A model generated the notes under the pieces. It was not told the DNA's origin, searched no databases, and worked only from the letters and a program-made list of their open reading frames with translations. A stretch of DNA of 30,067 nt from Deinococcus marmoris DSM 12784 (lineage in GTDB: Bacteria > Deinococcota > Deinococci > Deinococcales > Deinococcaceae). Positions 1 through 7,060 of this stretch are shown here, piece by piece. Made by a program: the position numbers and the translations under genes. The stretch covers positions 1 to 30,067 of the forward strand of contig NZ_JNIV01000057.1 of assembly GCF_000701405.1 (NCBI RefSeq), given 5' to 3'. Positions within the stretch are counted from its first letter, which is position 1; each line of letters opens with the position of its first letter.

Positions 1-297
1 AGAGGCAGTGGAGTTCAGAAGCACAACAGGCCCTGAACTATCTGTTCAGGCGCACGCACCTGATGAACTATCCCCACTACCGCACTCAGGGCTGGCCGAT
101 TGGCTCAGGGCAGATCGAAGGCATCAACAAAAGTGTGATTGGCTGGCGCATGAAGGGTTCGGGCATGCACTGGTCCCGTCCTGGGGCCAGTGGCATGGCC
201 TCGCTTCGTGCCAACCTGAACAACATCAATCCCCTGGTGAGTCTGGATGACGTTCGCCACGCTGCCTTTCCGATCCCAGCTTAGCGGGATGCACCCC
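1..297 (+). mobile_element. Right end of an insertion sequence
   Basis: The transposase fragment is followed directly by GGGATGCACCCC at 286-297, which resembles the GGGTGCATCCC-like termini I associate with ISKra4-type elements, so the IS probably ends near 297. The left end and any target duplication are outside the window. The element stops about 17 bp before the putative -35 region of rpmE. Confidence 0.5.
3..284 (+). CDS. Transposase, C-terminal fragment (ISKra4-like)
   Basis: The reading frame is open from the window edge (first full codon at 3) to a TAG at 282-284, so this is the last ~93 residues of a longer protein. It contains W-P-I-G-S-G-Q-I-E-G and, shortly after, a W-R-M-K-G-S-G-M-x-W block. 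This resembles the C-terminal part of ISKra4-type DDE transposases, in which an IGSG-x-(V/I)-E segment carries the catalytic glutamate. The family is inferred from these short motifs only; ISLre2 or another DDE family is possible. The start lies outside the window, so it is not known whether the gene is intact. Confidence 0.6.
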   Translation, partial: RQWSSEAQQALNYLFRRTHLMNYPHYRTQGWPIGSGQIEGINKSVIGWRMKGSGMHWSRPGASGMASLRANLNNINPLVSLDDVRHAAFPIPA

Positions 298-313
298 TCT
301 TGCCCTGGCCCCT

Positions 314-342
314 TTCCAATCTGCCCCGCACAGGTGTATACT
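314..342 (+). promoter_or_regulatory. Putative rpmE promoter
   Basis: TATACT at 337-342 is a good -10 hexamer. The region 17 bp upstream (314-319, TTCCAA) is only a weak -35. The resulting leader of roughly 45 nt contains the GGAGG ribosome binding site at 381-385. Unlike many genes in this window, rpmE therefore appears to have an ordinary leader. Confidence 0.5.
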
Positions 343-392
343 TCTTCGGTTGCCCGCTACGCACCAGAGACGTGGCGGATGGAGGCACGCAC

Positions 393-611
<219 letters not shown>

Positions 612-641
612 GTACAGAAGAAGTAAGTCACAGGTTTTTCG

Positions 642-673
642 AAAACGCCCTGCCTCCGCGGTGGGGCGTTTTC
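642..673 (+). terminator. Intrinsic terminator after rpmE
   Basis: AAAACGCCC at 642-650 pairs perfectly with GGGCGTTTT at 664-672, giving a 9-bp stem ending in a T run. It lies 31 bp after the rpmE stop. Confidence 0.85.
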
Positions 674-725
674 TATGGTTATCAGCCAGTTCTATGATCA
701 TCAGCCAGAGGCGGCGCAGGTTTGG

Positions 726-731
726 CATACT
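726..731 (+). promoter_or_regulatory. -10 box for leaderless tdk
   Basis: CATACT lies 6 nt before the GTG chosen as the tdk start. It is one mismatch from TANNNT and fits the spacing of the other leaderless-type promoters here. Confidence 0.4.
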
Positions 732-737
732 CCCCAG

Positions 738-1406
738 GTGCTTAGATCTCCCTTCCACGGCGGCCACCTCGAAGTGATCGTCGGTCCCATGTTCAGCGGC
801 AAGAGCGAGGAACTGATCCGCCGCGTGACCCGCTCGCTGATCGCAAAACAGAACGTGCTGGTCTTTAAACCCGCGCTGGATGACCGCTACCACGCCTCCG
901 CTGTCGCCAGCCACGCCGGGCGCAGCGTGGAGGCGCTGGCCGTGCGGGGCGTGGCCGACATCCGCGCCCACCTGTCCGGCGAAGGCCGCCTGCTGGGCGC
1001 GGAACCGGGAGCAGAGAGGCCCCCACTGCCCGACGTGGTGGGCATTGACGAGGTGCAGTTCTTCGACGCAGAAGTGGTGGCGCTGGCGCTGGAACTGGCC
1101 GACGCCGGGGTGCGCGTGATCCTGGCCGGACTGGACCTGGATTTCCGCGCCGAGCCGTTCGGCCCCATGCCGCAACTGCTGGCCCGCGCCGAGAGCGTGG
1201 AAAAGCTGACGGCCATCTGCACGGTCTGCGGCGCACCCGCCACCCGCTCCCAGCGCCTGATCGGCGGCCAGCCCGCCCGTTACGACGACCCGGTGGTGCT
1301 GGTGGGCGCGCAGGAGAGTTACGAGGCCCGCTGCCGGGTCCATCACGCGGTTCTCGAGCAGCCCACGCCACAGTGCCGGAGTGGGGAACAGGGGCTGGGA
1401 GGTTAG
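738..1406 (+). CDS. tdk: Thymidine kinase
   Basis: This 222-residue type II thymidine kinase phosphorylates thymidine to dTMP using ATP in the pyrimidine salvage pathway. The P-loop G-P-M-F-S-G-K-S is at residues 16-23, the I-D-E-V-Q-F-F segment with the putative catalytic Glu is near 103-109, and a zinc-finger set is present (C161, C164, C199 and H202 or H203). The frame is open further upstream, but GTG at 738 gives [12 protein letters not shown], the N terminus expected of Deinococcus homologues. A -10-like CATACT 6 nt upstream suggests a leaderless message; no Shine-Dalgarno is visible. An ATG at 675 would put the start at the rpmE terminator. The gene converges with glgC. Confidence 0.93.
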   Translation: MLRSPFHGGHLEVIVGPMFSGKSEELIRRVTRSLIAKQNVLVFKPALDDRYHASAVASHAGRSVEALAVRGVADIRAHLSGEGRLLGAEPGAERPPLPDVVGIDEVQFFDAEVVALALELADAGVRVILAGLDLDFRAEPFGPMPQLLARAESVEKLTAICTVCGAPATRSQRLIGGQPARYDDPVVLVGAQESYEARCRVHHAVLEQPTPQCRSGEQGLGG

Positions 1407-1423
1407 CGGCGGGAGCTAGCAGC

Positions 1424-1460
1424 AAAGGAGGAGAGACCCACATGTGGCCTCTCCCCCTTT
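1424..1460. terminator. Bidirectional hairpin between tdk and glgC
   Basis: A 12-bp stem (1424-1435 with 1449-1460, one A.C mismatch on the plus strand that becomes G.U on the minus strand) encloses the palindrome CCACATGTGG at 1438-1447. The stem starts with AAA and ends with TTT, and it sits exactly between two convergent genes. It probably terminates both, although the T tracts are short. Confidence 0.65.
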
Positions 1461-1476
1461 GATTCGCACCCTCAGA

Positions 1477-2718
1477 TCAGAACGTGTAACCCTTCGGCAC
1501 CACCACCACGCCGTTCTCGGTCACGGTAAAGCCGCGTGCGCGGTCCTCGTCGAGGTCCAGACCGATCTTTGTACCTGGGGGAATGACGACGTCCTTGTCC
1601 ACGATGGTCCGGCGCAGGTGCGAGTGCCGCCCCACCGTGACCTCGTCGAACAGCACGCAGCTCTCGACGGTGGAGTAAGAGTGGGTGTGGATGCCGCGCC
1701 CCAGCACGCTGTCACGGACGGTGCCGCCGCTGATGATGGTCCCCCCGGCCAGGATCGAGTTGAACGCCTGACCCTTGCGGCCCTCGCTTTCATGCACGAA
1801 CTTGGCGGGCGGCGAGAACTCGCTGCTGGTCCGCAGCGGCCACTCGGCGTTGTACAGCCCGAATTCGGGATTGATGCTGACCAGATCCATATTGGCCTCG
1901 AAGTAGGCGTCCAGCGTGCCCACGTCGCGCCAGTACAGGTTCGCGCCCTCCTGACCGGGAATGGGGTTCTTGTGAAAGTCGTAGGCCATGACGGTGTAGC
2001 CGTCAGACAGGGCGCGCGGAATCACGTCGCCGCCGAAGTCGAAGCCCTCCTCGCCGTCGCCCATGCTGGTGACCAGCAGTTCTTCCAGCGCGCGGCGCGA
2101 GAAGATGTAGTTGCCCATGCTGGTCAGGCTGGTGCCGGGCTGCCCCGGAATGCTGGGCGGGTTCTTGGGTTTTTCCAGGAAATCCGTGACCTTCCACTTC
2201 TCGTCCACATGCATGATCCCGAACTGGTGGGCCTGTTCCTGCGGCATGGGGTAGGCGGCGATGGTGATGTCGGCGCGGGTGTCGATGTGCGTCTGGATCA
2301 TGTGTTCGACGTTCATCTTGTAGATGTGGTCGCCCGAGAAGATCGCCACGTAATCGGCCTTGTTGTTGTCCAGCAGGTGCAGGTTCTGGTACACCGCGTC
2401 CGCCGTGCCCCGGTACCACACCGGCCCCAGTTCCTCTATGCGGTACATCTGCGCCGGAACCAGGGTGATGAAATAGTCGCTCAGGAAGGTGCCGAAGCGC
2501 CAGCCGCGCTGAATGTGTTCGGTCAGGCTCTGGGCCTTGTACTGGGTCAGCACGTAGATGCTGAACAGCCCGGAGTTGATGAAGTTGTTGATGGCAAAAT
2601 CGATGATGCGGTACTTGCTGCCGAAGGGCACGGCGGGCTTGGAGCGCTTCTGCGTCAGCGGGGCCAGCCGCGATCCCTGTCCCCCGGCCAGAATCATGCC
2701 TAGTACGCGTGGTTTCAT
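1477..2718 (-). CDS. glgC: Glucose-1-phosphate adenylyltransferase
   Basis: This 413-residue enzyme makes ADP-glucose from glucose-1-phosphate and ATP, the committed step of bacterial glycogen synthesis. It has the N-terminal nucleotidyltransferase signature [12 protein letters not shown] (about residues 11-22), K-P-A-V-P-F-G, the W-Y-R-G-T-A-D-A-V segment and S-G-D-H-I-Y-K. A C-terminal left-handed beta-helix region contains the G-x-x-V-x-x-S-V-L hexapeptide pattern. The length matches the family. The ATG at 2718 is preceded on the minus strand by AGGGGG (2725-2730) with about 6-nt spacing. No other glycogen gene is in the window, so glgC stands alone here. Confidence 0.96.
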   Translation of the reverse strand: MKPRVLGMILAGGQGSRLAPLTQKRSKPAVPFGSKYRIIDFAINNFINSGLFSIYVLTQYKAQSLTEHIQRGWRFGTFLSDYFITLVPAQMYRIEELGPVWYRGTADAVYQNLHLLDNNKADYVAIFSGDHIYKMNVEHMIQTHIDTRADITIAAYPMPQEQAHQFGIMHVDEKWKVTDFLEKPKNPPSIPGQPGTSLTSMGNYIFSRRALEELLVTSMGDGEEGFDFGGDVIPRALSDGYTVMAYDFHKNPIPGQEGANLYWRDVGTLDAYFEANMDLVSINPEFGLYNAEWPLRTSSEFSPPAKFVHESEGRKGQAFNSILAGGTIISGGTVRDSVLGRGIHTHSYSTVESCVLFDEVTVGRHSHLRRTIVDKDVVIPPGTKIGLDLDEDRARGFTVTENGVVVVPKGYTF

Positions 2719-2793
2719 ATCTTACCCCCTGTAAGGTGTTGCTGTAGAAAGCGTCGCCATAGATAAGGTCGCTGCGGAAATAAGCGGCGATAT

Positions 2794-2811
2794 GAGAAGG
2801 TGGTCCTTCTC
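2794..2811. repeat. Inverted repeat between miaA and glgC
   Basis: GAGAAGG (2794-2800) and CCTTCTC (2805-2811) form a perfect 7-bp hairpin with a TGGT loop, in the 179-bp gap between the miaA stop and the glgC start. On the minus strand it is not followed by a T tract, so it is a poor terminator. It could be an operator for glgC or a weak transcription barrier; the sequence does not decide. Confidence 0.35.
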
Positions 2812-2897
2812 AAAATAGCGTTCCCCGGATAGGGCGGTGCTGGAATTGATCTCGGTCCCCACTCTACCCGCGCCGGGCCGCAAACTTCAGCCCCGAT

Positions 2898-3833
2898 CTA
2901 ATTAACACTCGCCTTATGGGCGGCGTTCAGATGTTCCCGCACCTGCTTTACGGCCTCCCCTGGCGTCAGCACCTGCGCCCCGAGCTGGCTCCGCATGGCG
3001 GTCAGCTGCCGCTTGGCATACTGCCGCGAGGCCAGTACGACGCGCGCCGTCGCTTCCGCCTCGCTCAGTTGTCCAGCAGAGACGGCCCACGCCTCGCGGT
3101 AACCCAGGGCCTGCCAGGCGGTGGGACGGGGCAGGGTCTCGGGGTCAAGCTGTGAAGCCAGCCAAGCGGCTTCCCCCCCCCAGTCAGCGGCGAACATGGC
3201 CCTCACACGCGCGGCCATACGCGCCTCCAGCTCCGGGCCAGGGCGGGTGAAGGCGGTCACGGCGTACCCAAAACGGGGCGGGCGATTCCCGAAAGAGCCG
3301 GGATACTGCCCGGTGCGGCGGTGAACTTCGGTGGCACGCACGACGCGGCGGGGGTTGCGCTCCATGCGCCTCGCCTCGGCTGGGTCGGTGGCGGCGATGT
3401 CGGCCAGCAGGGCGTCCAGGCCACGTTCCGCCAGTTCGGCCTCCACGGCGGCACGCACCAGTGGATCGGCGGGGGGAGTCAGCGGCAGGCCGCGCAGCAG
3501 GGCCGACAGATAAAACGTCGTGCCGCCCACCACCAGCGGCACGCGCCCACGCTTCAGCACACCCGCAATGGCGGCCTCGGCCTCCTGCACGTAGCGGGCC
3601 ACGTCGTAGTTCCCGGTCACATCGGCCACGTCCAGCAGATGATGCGGCACGGCCTCCCGTTCGGCAGGCGTGGGCTTGGCGGTGCCTATGTCCAGGCCCC
3701 GGTACACCGTGAAGGCGTCTGCCGAAACGATCTCCAGACCGAACTCCTGGGCCAGTGCCAGAGCCAGAGCCGATTTTCCGGCGGCGGTGGGGGCGGTCAG
3801 CAAAGGGACTGTCGTGGGCAACGGCAGGGGCAT
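2898..3833 (-). CDS. miaA: tRNA dimethylallyltransferase
   Basis: This 311-residue enzyme transfers a dimethylallyl group to N6 of A37 in tRNAs that read UNN codons. It has the P-loop A-P-T-A-A-G-K-S at residues 14-21, S-A-D-A-F-T-V-Y-R-G-L-D-I-G-T-A-K-P, the V-G-G-T-T-F-Y-L segment and R-Q-Y-A-K-R-Q-L near the C terminus. The frame stays open far upstream (to 4397), but that extension lies opposite the heat-shock gene and resembles nothing. The ATG at 3833 starts right before the P-loop and has TAAAGT 7 nt upstream. GGGAGG is only 1 nt from the ATG, too close to be a normal ribosome binding site, which supports leaderless translation. It is divergent from the hsp20 gene. Confidence 0.93.
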   Translation of the reverse strand: MPLPLPTTVPLLTAPTAAGKSALALALAQEFGLEIVSADAFTVYRGLDIGTAKPTPAEREAVPHHLLDVADVTGNYDVARYVQEAEAAIAGVLKRGRVPLVVGGTTFYLSALLRGLPLTPPADPLVRAAVEAELAERGLDALLADIAATDPAEARRMERNPRRVVRATEVHRRTGQYPGSFGNRPPRFGYAVTAFTRPGPELEARMAARVRAMFAADWGGEAAWLASQLDPETLPRPTAWQALGYREAWAVSAGQLSEAEATARVVLASRQYAKRQLTAMRSQLGAQVLTPGEAVKQVREHLNAAHKASVN

Positions 3834-3840
3834 TCCTCCC

Positions 3841-3846
3841 ACTTTA
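3841..3846 (-). promoter_or_regulatory. -10 box for leaderless miaA
   Basis: TAAAGT on the minus strand, 7 nt before the miaA ATG. It faces the TAGCGT box of the divergent hsp20 gene, with 29 bp between the two boxes. Confidence 0.6.
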
Positions 3847-3875
3847 GGCGCTGGCGTGCCCGGCGGCGCGGGTGC

Positions 3876-3881
3876 TAGCGT
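3876..3881 (+). promoter_or_regulatory. -10 box for leaderless hsp20 gene
   Basis: TAGCGT (TANNNT) 7 nt before the ATG at 3889. No Shine-Dalgarno lies between box and start. Confidence 0.55.
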
Positions 3882-3888
3882 GGCAGGC

Positions 3889-4326
3889 ATGAATGAGCCG
3901 GTGCTGGCCCGACTGCAACACCTGATGACCCTGCGGGAAGAGGTCGAGACCCTCGGGGCCGGTCCCTGGACGCCCGCCGCCGACTGGGCGGACAGCGACG
4001 CGTACCTGACCCTGCATCTGGACGTGCCGGGCACCGATCCCGAACGCCTGGAAATGCACGAGGAGGGCGGGATGCTGACCGTGGCCGGGGAGCGCGCCGC
4101 GCCGCAGGGCCTGCTGAGCGCCGAGCGTCCCAGCGGCGTCTTCCGCCGGGTGCTGGCCTTTCCGCGCGAGGTGGTGCCGCAGTCCGGCCAGGCCCATCTG
4201 GCGGGCGGCGTGCTGACCGTGCGCTTCCAGAAAAAGCACCCCACCATCGATGTCCAATCTGCCGACATGCACGGGACTGATACGCACGAAGATGAACTGC
4301 ACGGAGACGGCACCCACTCCGACTGA
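3889..4326 (+). CDS. Small heat-shock protein, Hsp20/alpha-crystallin family
   Basis: A 145-residue cytoplasmic holdase chaperone. The alpha-crystallin domain spans about residues 33-117: D-A-Y-L-T-L-H-L-D-V-P-G opens it and G-G-V-L-T-V-R-F-Q-K-K closes it. The C-terminal I-x-V motif (I120, V122) that docks into neighbouring subunits follows. After the motif comes an unusual tail (residues 124-145) rich in His, Asp, Glu, Thr and Gly, with H at alternating spacing. The N-terminal arm is short, about 30 residues. The start is supported by TAGCGT 7 nt upstream; a longer in-frame opening exists but overlaps miaA. The gene is divergent from miaA and followed by the MITE-like element at 4399. Confidence 0.88.
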   Translation: MNEPVLARLQHLMTLREEVETLGAGPWTPAADWADSDAYLTLHLDVPGTDPERLEMHEEGGMLTVAGERAAPQGLLSAERPSGVFRRVLAFPREVVPQSGQAHLAGGVLTVRFQKKHPTIDVQSADMHGTDTHEDELHGDGTHSD

Positions 4327-4398
4327 GCGGGCCTCCAGAGCATCCAGGCAACACCCCGAAAACCTTCACGCAAGCTCCTGCGGCCCCAACCACACATC

Positions 4399-4525
4399 TA
4401 GAGCAGTTCTCCGAATTACATCGCCGGAATAAAAGACTTCCGGCGACTCCATTCTCCGTCCTGCTCAGTAAAAGTCACTCGCTCTGCTCGGTCATAAAAA
4501 GACCATTTTTATGACAACTGCTCTA
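4399..4525. mobile_element. MITE-like small element with perfect 10-bp terminal inverted repeats
   Basis: TAGAGCAGTT at 4399-4408 is repeated in inverted form as AACTGCTCTA at 4516-4525. Inside are two perfect hairpins: a 9-bp stem at 4421-4429/4438-4446 (TCGCCGGAA arms) and a 10-bp stem at 4491-4500/4506-4515 (GTCATAAAAA arms, 5-nt loop). The element is 127 bp, clearly AT-richer than its surroundings and has no reading frame of note. The outermost bases are TA on both sides, consistent with a TA target duplication as made by IS630/Tc1-type transposases. Its right end supplies the first two bases of the -10 box of the next gene. Alternatively it is one of the small non-coding repeats described in Deinococcus genomes. 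Confidence 0.7.
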
Positions 4526-4529
4526 AACT
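4524..4529 (+). promoter_or_regulatory. -10 box at the edge of the MITE-like element
   Basis: TAAACT, 5 nt before the ATG at 4535. Its first two bases are the last two bases of the element at 4399-4525. Confidence 0.55.
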
Positions 4530-4534
4530 GGCCC

Positions 4535-5032
4535 ATGACGAAAAAACTTGCCCTGGGTCTGGCTGGCCTGAGCCTGCTGGGGTCCGCTGTGGCCGCCACC
4601 TATAAAAACGCCGAGAACGGCTTCTCGGTCACGCCGCCGCCTGCCTGGACCCAACTCAGCGTGTCCGGCGTGGCGGTGGCCTTTGCCGACAAACCGCAGG
4701 GGGATTTCACGCCCAATCTGAATGTGGTCGTGCAGCCGCTTCCGCCGGGCATCACCCTGGCGCAGTACCACGCCCTGAGTCTGGATCAGGTGAAAAAACT
4801 GATCACCGACAGCAAGGTGATCAGCACGCGCGCCACCACACTGGGCGGCGGCAAAGCGCAGGAAACCGTCTACACCGGGCGGCAGGGCCAGTACAGCCTC
4901 TATTTCATCTCCACCTATACGGTGACGGGCGGCAAGGCGTATCTGGTGACCGCCACGACCAAGCAGGGGCTTCAGGCCAAGATGACGCCCACGAACGCGG
5001 CCTTCGTGAAAAGTTTCAAGATTTTGCGCTAA
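4535..5032 (+). CDS. Secreted PsbP/DcrB-like protein
   Basis: A 165-residue protein with a clear signal peptide: M-T-K-K, then a hydrophobic stretch ending in S-A-V-A-A around residue 20. The mature part opens Y-K-N-A-E-N-G-F-S-V-T-P-P-P-A-W, a pattern typical of the PsbP/DcrB (DUF1795) fold in which an 'NGF-x-hydrophobic-x-x-P-x-x-W' segment starts the domain. The function of bacterial members is largely unknown; the location should be periplasmic or cell-surface. The frame opens at 4511 inside the MITE-like element, but ATG 4535 gives a proper signal peptide and has TAAACT 5 nt upstream. There are no cysteines in the mature protein. Confidence 0.8.
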   Translation: MTKKLALGLAGLSLLGSAVAATYKNAENGFSVTPPPAWTQLSVSGVAVAFADKPQGDFTPNLNVVVQPLPPGITLAQYHALSLDQVKKLITDSKVISTRATTLGGGKAQETVYTGRQGQYSLYFISTYTVTGGKAYLVTATTKQGLQAKMTPTNAAFVKSFKILR

Positions 5033-5061
5033 GGAAGGCGGTTTGCCCGGCCCCGGCCCGC

Positions 5062-5067
5062 TAGACT
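5062..5067 (+). promoter_or_regulatory. -10 box for leaderless nspC
   Basis: TAGACT (TANNNT) 7 nt before the ATG at 5075; no Shine-Dalgarno follows it. Confidence 0.6.
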
Positions 5068-5074
5068 CCGGGGC

Positions 5075-6325
5075 ATGACCGTCACCGACACCCACAGCAC
5101 CGACACCCACAAGGCTGAGTTCCAGCTTCCCGAGGTCACCCCCGAGGGCAGCATCGACTGGACCACCATTCCCAGCCCGGCCTTCGTGCTGGACGAGTCG
5201 CGGCTGCGGCGCAATCTGGCGCTGATCTCACATGTGCAGCGCGAAAGTGGCGCGCGGATCATCGTGGCCTTCAAAGGGTTTTCGATGTGGAGTACGTTTG
5301 GGCTGCTGCGCGAGTACGGCATCGGCGGGGCAACGGCCAGCAGTCTGAACGAGGCGATCCTGGCCCGCGAGGAGATGCAGGGCGAGGTCCACGTCTATGC
5401 CCCGGCCTACAGCGACGAGGAAATGCCCCGCATTCTGGAACTGGCGGACCATCTGGTGTTCAACTCGTTCTCTCAGTGGGAGCGCTTTAAGCCGCAGGTG
5501 GAGGCTGCCCGCGCCGGGGGCCGTGACATTCACGTCGGCATCCGAATCAACCCGGAATACGCGGAAGTCGAGACGGACCTGTACAACCCCGCCGGGCCGT
5601 TCTCCCGCCTGGGCGTGACCCGCCGCGAGTTCCGGGAAGACCTGCTGGACGGCGTGGACGGCCTGCACTTCCATACCCTCTGCGAGAAGGACAGCGACAC
5701 GCTGGAACGCACGCTGGAAGTGGTCGAGCGCAACTTCGGCGAGTTCCTGCCCCAGATGAAGTGGGTCAATTTCGGCGGCGGCCACCTGATGACGCGGGCG
5801 GGTTACGACACCGCCCGCCTGATCCGTCTGGTGCGCGCCTTCCGCGAGAAGTGGGAGGTAGACGTGATCCTGGAACCGGGCAGCGCCTTCGGGTGGCAGA
5901 CGGGCTGGCTGGTCAGCCGCGTGCTGGACGTGGTGCATAACGTCAAGGACGCCGCGCTGCTGGACGTGTCGGTCAGCGCCCACATGCCCGATGTACTGGA
6001 GATGCCGTACCGCCCCCGGATTCTGGGCGCGGGCGATCCCCCCGAGCATGAACACCGCGAGGCCAGCGACTACGGCGGCGGCCACCCCTACCTGATCGGC
6101 GGCACCACCTGTCTGGCCGGGGACGTGGTGGGCGAGTACGTGTTCGGCAGGCAACTCCAGATCGGGGACCGCGTGATCTTCGACGACATGATCCATTACA
6201 CGATGGTCAAGACCACCTTCTTCAACGGCGTCAAGCACCCCGATATCGGCATCCTGCATCTGGACGGCAGCTACGAGCGGGTCAAAACGTTTGGCTACGA
6301 GGAATTCAAGGCCAAGTTGAGCTGA
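5075..6325 (+). CDS. nspC: Carboxynorspermidine/carboxyspermidine decarboxylase
   Basis: This 416-residue PLP enzyme of the alanine-racemase fold (group IV decarboxylases) converts carboxynorspermidine or carboxyspermidine to norspermidine or spermidine, the last step of the aspartate-semialdehyde route to polyamines. The PLP lysine is K67 in V-A-F-K-G-F-S, the phosphate-binding glycines are G234-G236 (N-F-G-G-G-H), and the active-site cysteine is C346 in G-G-T-T-C-L-A-G-D. H-F-H at 198-200 is also typical. The N-terminal ~30 residues form a polar extension. ATG 5075 has TAGACT 7 nt upstream. The dehydrogenase that makes the substrate is not in this window. The deaminase gene follows after 13 bp and is probably co-transcribed. 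Confidence 0.93.
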   Translation: MTVTDTHSTDTHKAEFQLPEVTPEGSIDWTTIPSPAFVLDESRLRRNLALISHVQRESGARIIVAFKGFSMWSTFGLLREYGIGGATASSLNEAILAREEMQGEVHVYAPAYSDEEMPRILELADHLVFNSFSQWERFKPQVEAARAGGRDIHVGIRINPEYAEVETDLYNPAGPFSRLGVTRREFREDLLDGVDGLHFHTLCEKDSDTLERTLEVVERNFGEFLPQMKWVNFGGGHLMTRAGYDTARLIRLVRAFREKWEVDVILEPGSAFGWQTGWLVSRVLDVVHNVKDAALLDVSVSAHMPDVLEMPYRPRILGAGDPPEHEHREASDYGGGHPYLIGGTTCLAGDVVGEYVFGRQLQIGDRVIFDDMIHYTMVKTTFFNGVKHPDIGILHLDGSYERVKTFGYEEFKAKLS

Positions 6326-6338
6326 GGGGAGATCAGAA

Positions 6339-6818
6339 GTGAACGACACAGATAGAAAGCACCTGACGCGCTGCGTCGAACTGGCCGAGACCGGGCTTCA
6401 GTCGGGCAACGATCCCTTCGGCTCGCTGATCGTCTCGGAGGCGGGCGAGGTTCTTTTCGAGGACCACAACCGCACCGTGGACGGCGACGCCACACAGCAC
6501 CCGGAAATTGCGATTGCCCGCTGGGCTGCCGCGAATCTCTCGCCGCAGGAGCGCAGGCAGGCCACGGTCTACACCTCCGGCGAACACTGCGCGATGTGTT
6601 CCGCCGCCCACGGCTGGGTGGGGCTGGGGCGCATCGTGTACGCGAGTTCGTCCAGGCAACTGACCGAATGGATGGAAGAGTTCGGTGCGGAGCCGGGACC
6701 CGTCAAGCCCCTGTCCATTCAGGACGTGCTGCGCGACGCGGATGTCGAGGGGCCGGAGCCGTCACTGAGCGGGCGCATCCGCGAACTGCACCGTCAGAAT
6801 ATCCAGAAGCAGAGCTGA
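6339..6818 (+). CDS. Nucleoside/base deaminase, cytidine deaminase superfamily
   Basis: A 159-residue zinc deaminase with H54-P-E56 (zinc ligand and proton-shuttle glutamate) and E-H-C84-A-M-C87, the other two zinc ligands. This arrangement and the N-D-P-F-G-S-L segment place it in the TadA/guanine-deaminase/CMP-deaminase-like branch. The exact substrate cannot be told from motifs; a free base or nucleoside is likelier than tRNA because the length and C terminus differ from TadA. The start is GTG at 6339 with GGGGAGA (6326-6332) upstream. It lies 13 bp after nspC, so the two probably form an operon, and a strong terminator follows. Confidence 0.85.
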   Translation: MNDTDRKHLTRCVELAETGLQSGNDPFGSLIVSEAGEVLFEDHNRTVDGDATQHPEIAIARWAAANLSPQERRQATVYTSGEHCAMCSAAHGWVGLGRIVYASSSRQLTEWMEEFGAEPGPVKPLSIQDVLRDADVEGPEPSLSGRIRELHRQNIQKQS

Positions 6819-6832
6819 AGCCTGAACAGCAC

Positions 6833-6868
6833 AAAGCCCCCGCACTCGCCACGGAGTCGGGGGCTTTT
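6833..6868 (+). terminator. Intrinsic terminator after the deaminase gene
   Basis: AAAGCCCCCG (6833-6842) pairs with CGGGGGCTTT (6858-6867), extended inside by ACTC/GAGT pairing, and ends in TTTT. It closes the nspC-deaminase transcript. Confidence 0.9.
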
Positions 6869-6981
6869 GCTTCCTGCCTGTTGGTGGTGTCGGAAAGAGG
6901 TTGGGTGCAAGTTGCGCCGGGGCAGATCGTTTGCCCGTAAAAGCGCGCCGATTGGAACCCGGCCCGTGGTGCGGGGCTGGG

Positions 6982-7033
6982 AAAAAGAGGGCCGGGCATG
7001 GGGTCACGAACTGGGTGTCCAGTCATGCCCGGC
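6982..7033 (-). terminator. Intrinsic terminator for the DUF4384 gene
   Basis: GCCGGGCATG (6991-7000) and CATGCCCGGC (7024-7033) form a perfect 10-bp stem. Read on the minus strand it is followed by CCTCTTTTT, so it terminates the gene that ends at 7061. Confidence 0.85.
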
Positions 7034-7060
7034 GCAGAGAAGTCAGGTTGGGGGTTGAGC

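Noticed and set aside
1444..2703. Long plus-strand open frame opposite glgC
   Set aside because: Rich in Val, His and Gln with no motifs; an antisense shadow of glgC. Similar frames opposite the P450, bamA, ABC, cyclophilin and M16 genes were rejected for the same reason.
3834..4397. Extension of the miaA frame to a 499-residue protein
   Set aside because: The extension lies opposite hsp20, resembles no protein, and the family N terminus and a -10 box both fit ATG 3833.
4280..5115. TDTH-type repeats in both the Hsp20 tail and the NspC N terminus
   Set aside because: Short, low-complexity and in different genes; the shared string is most likely chance.
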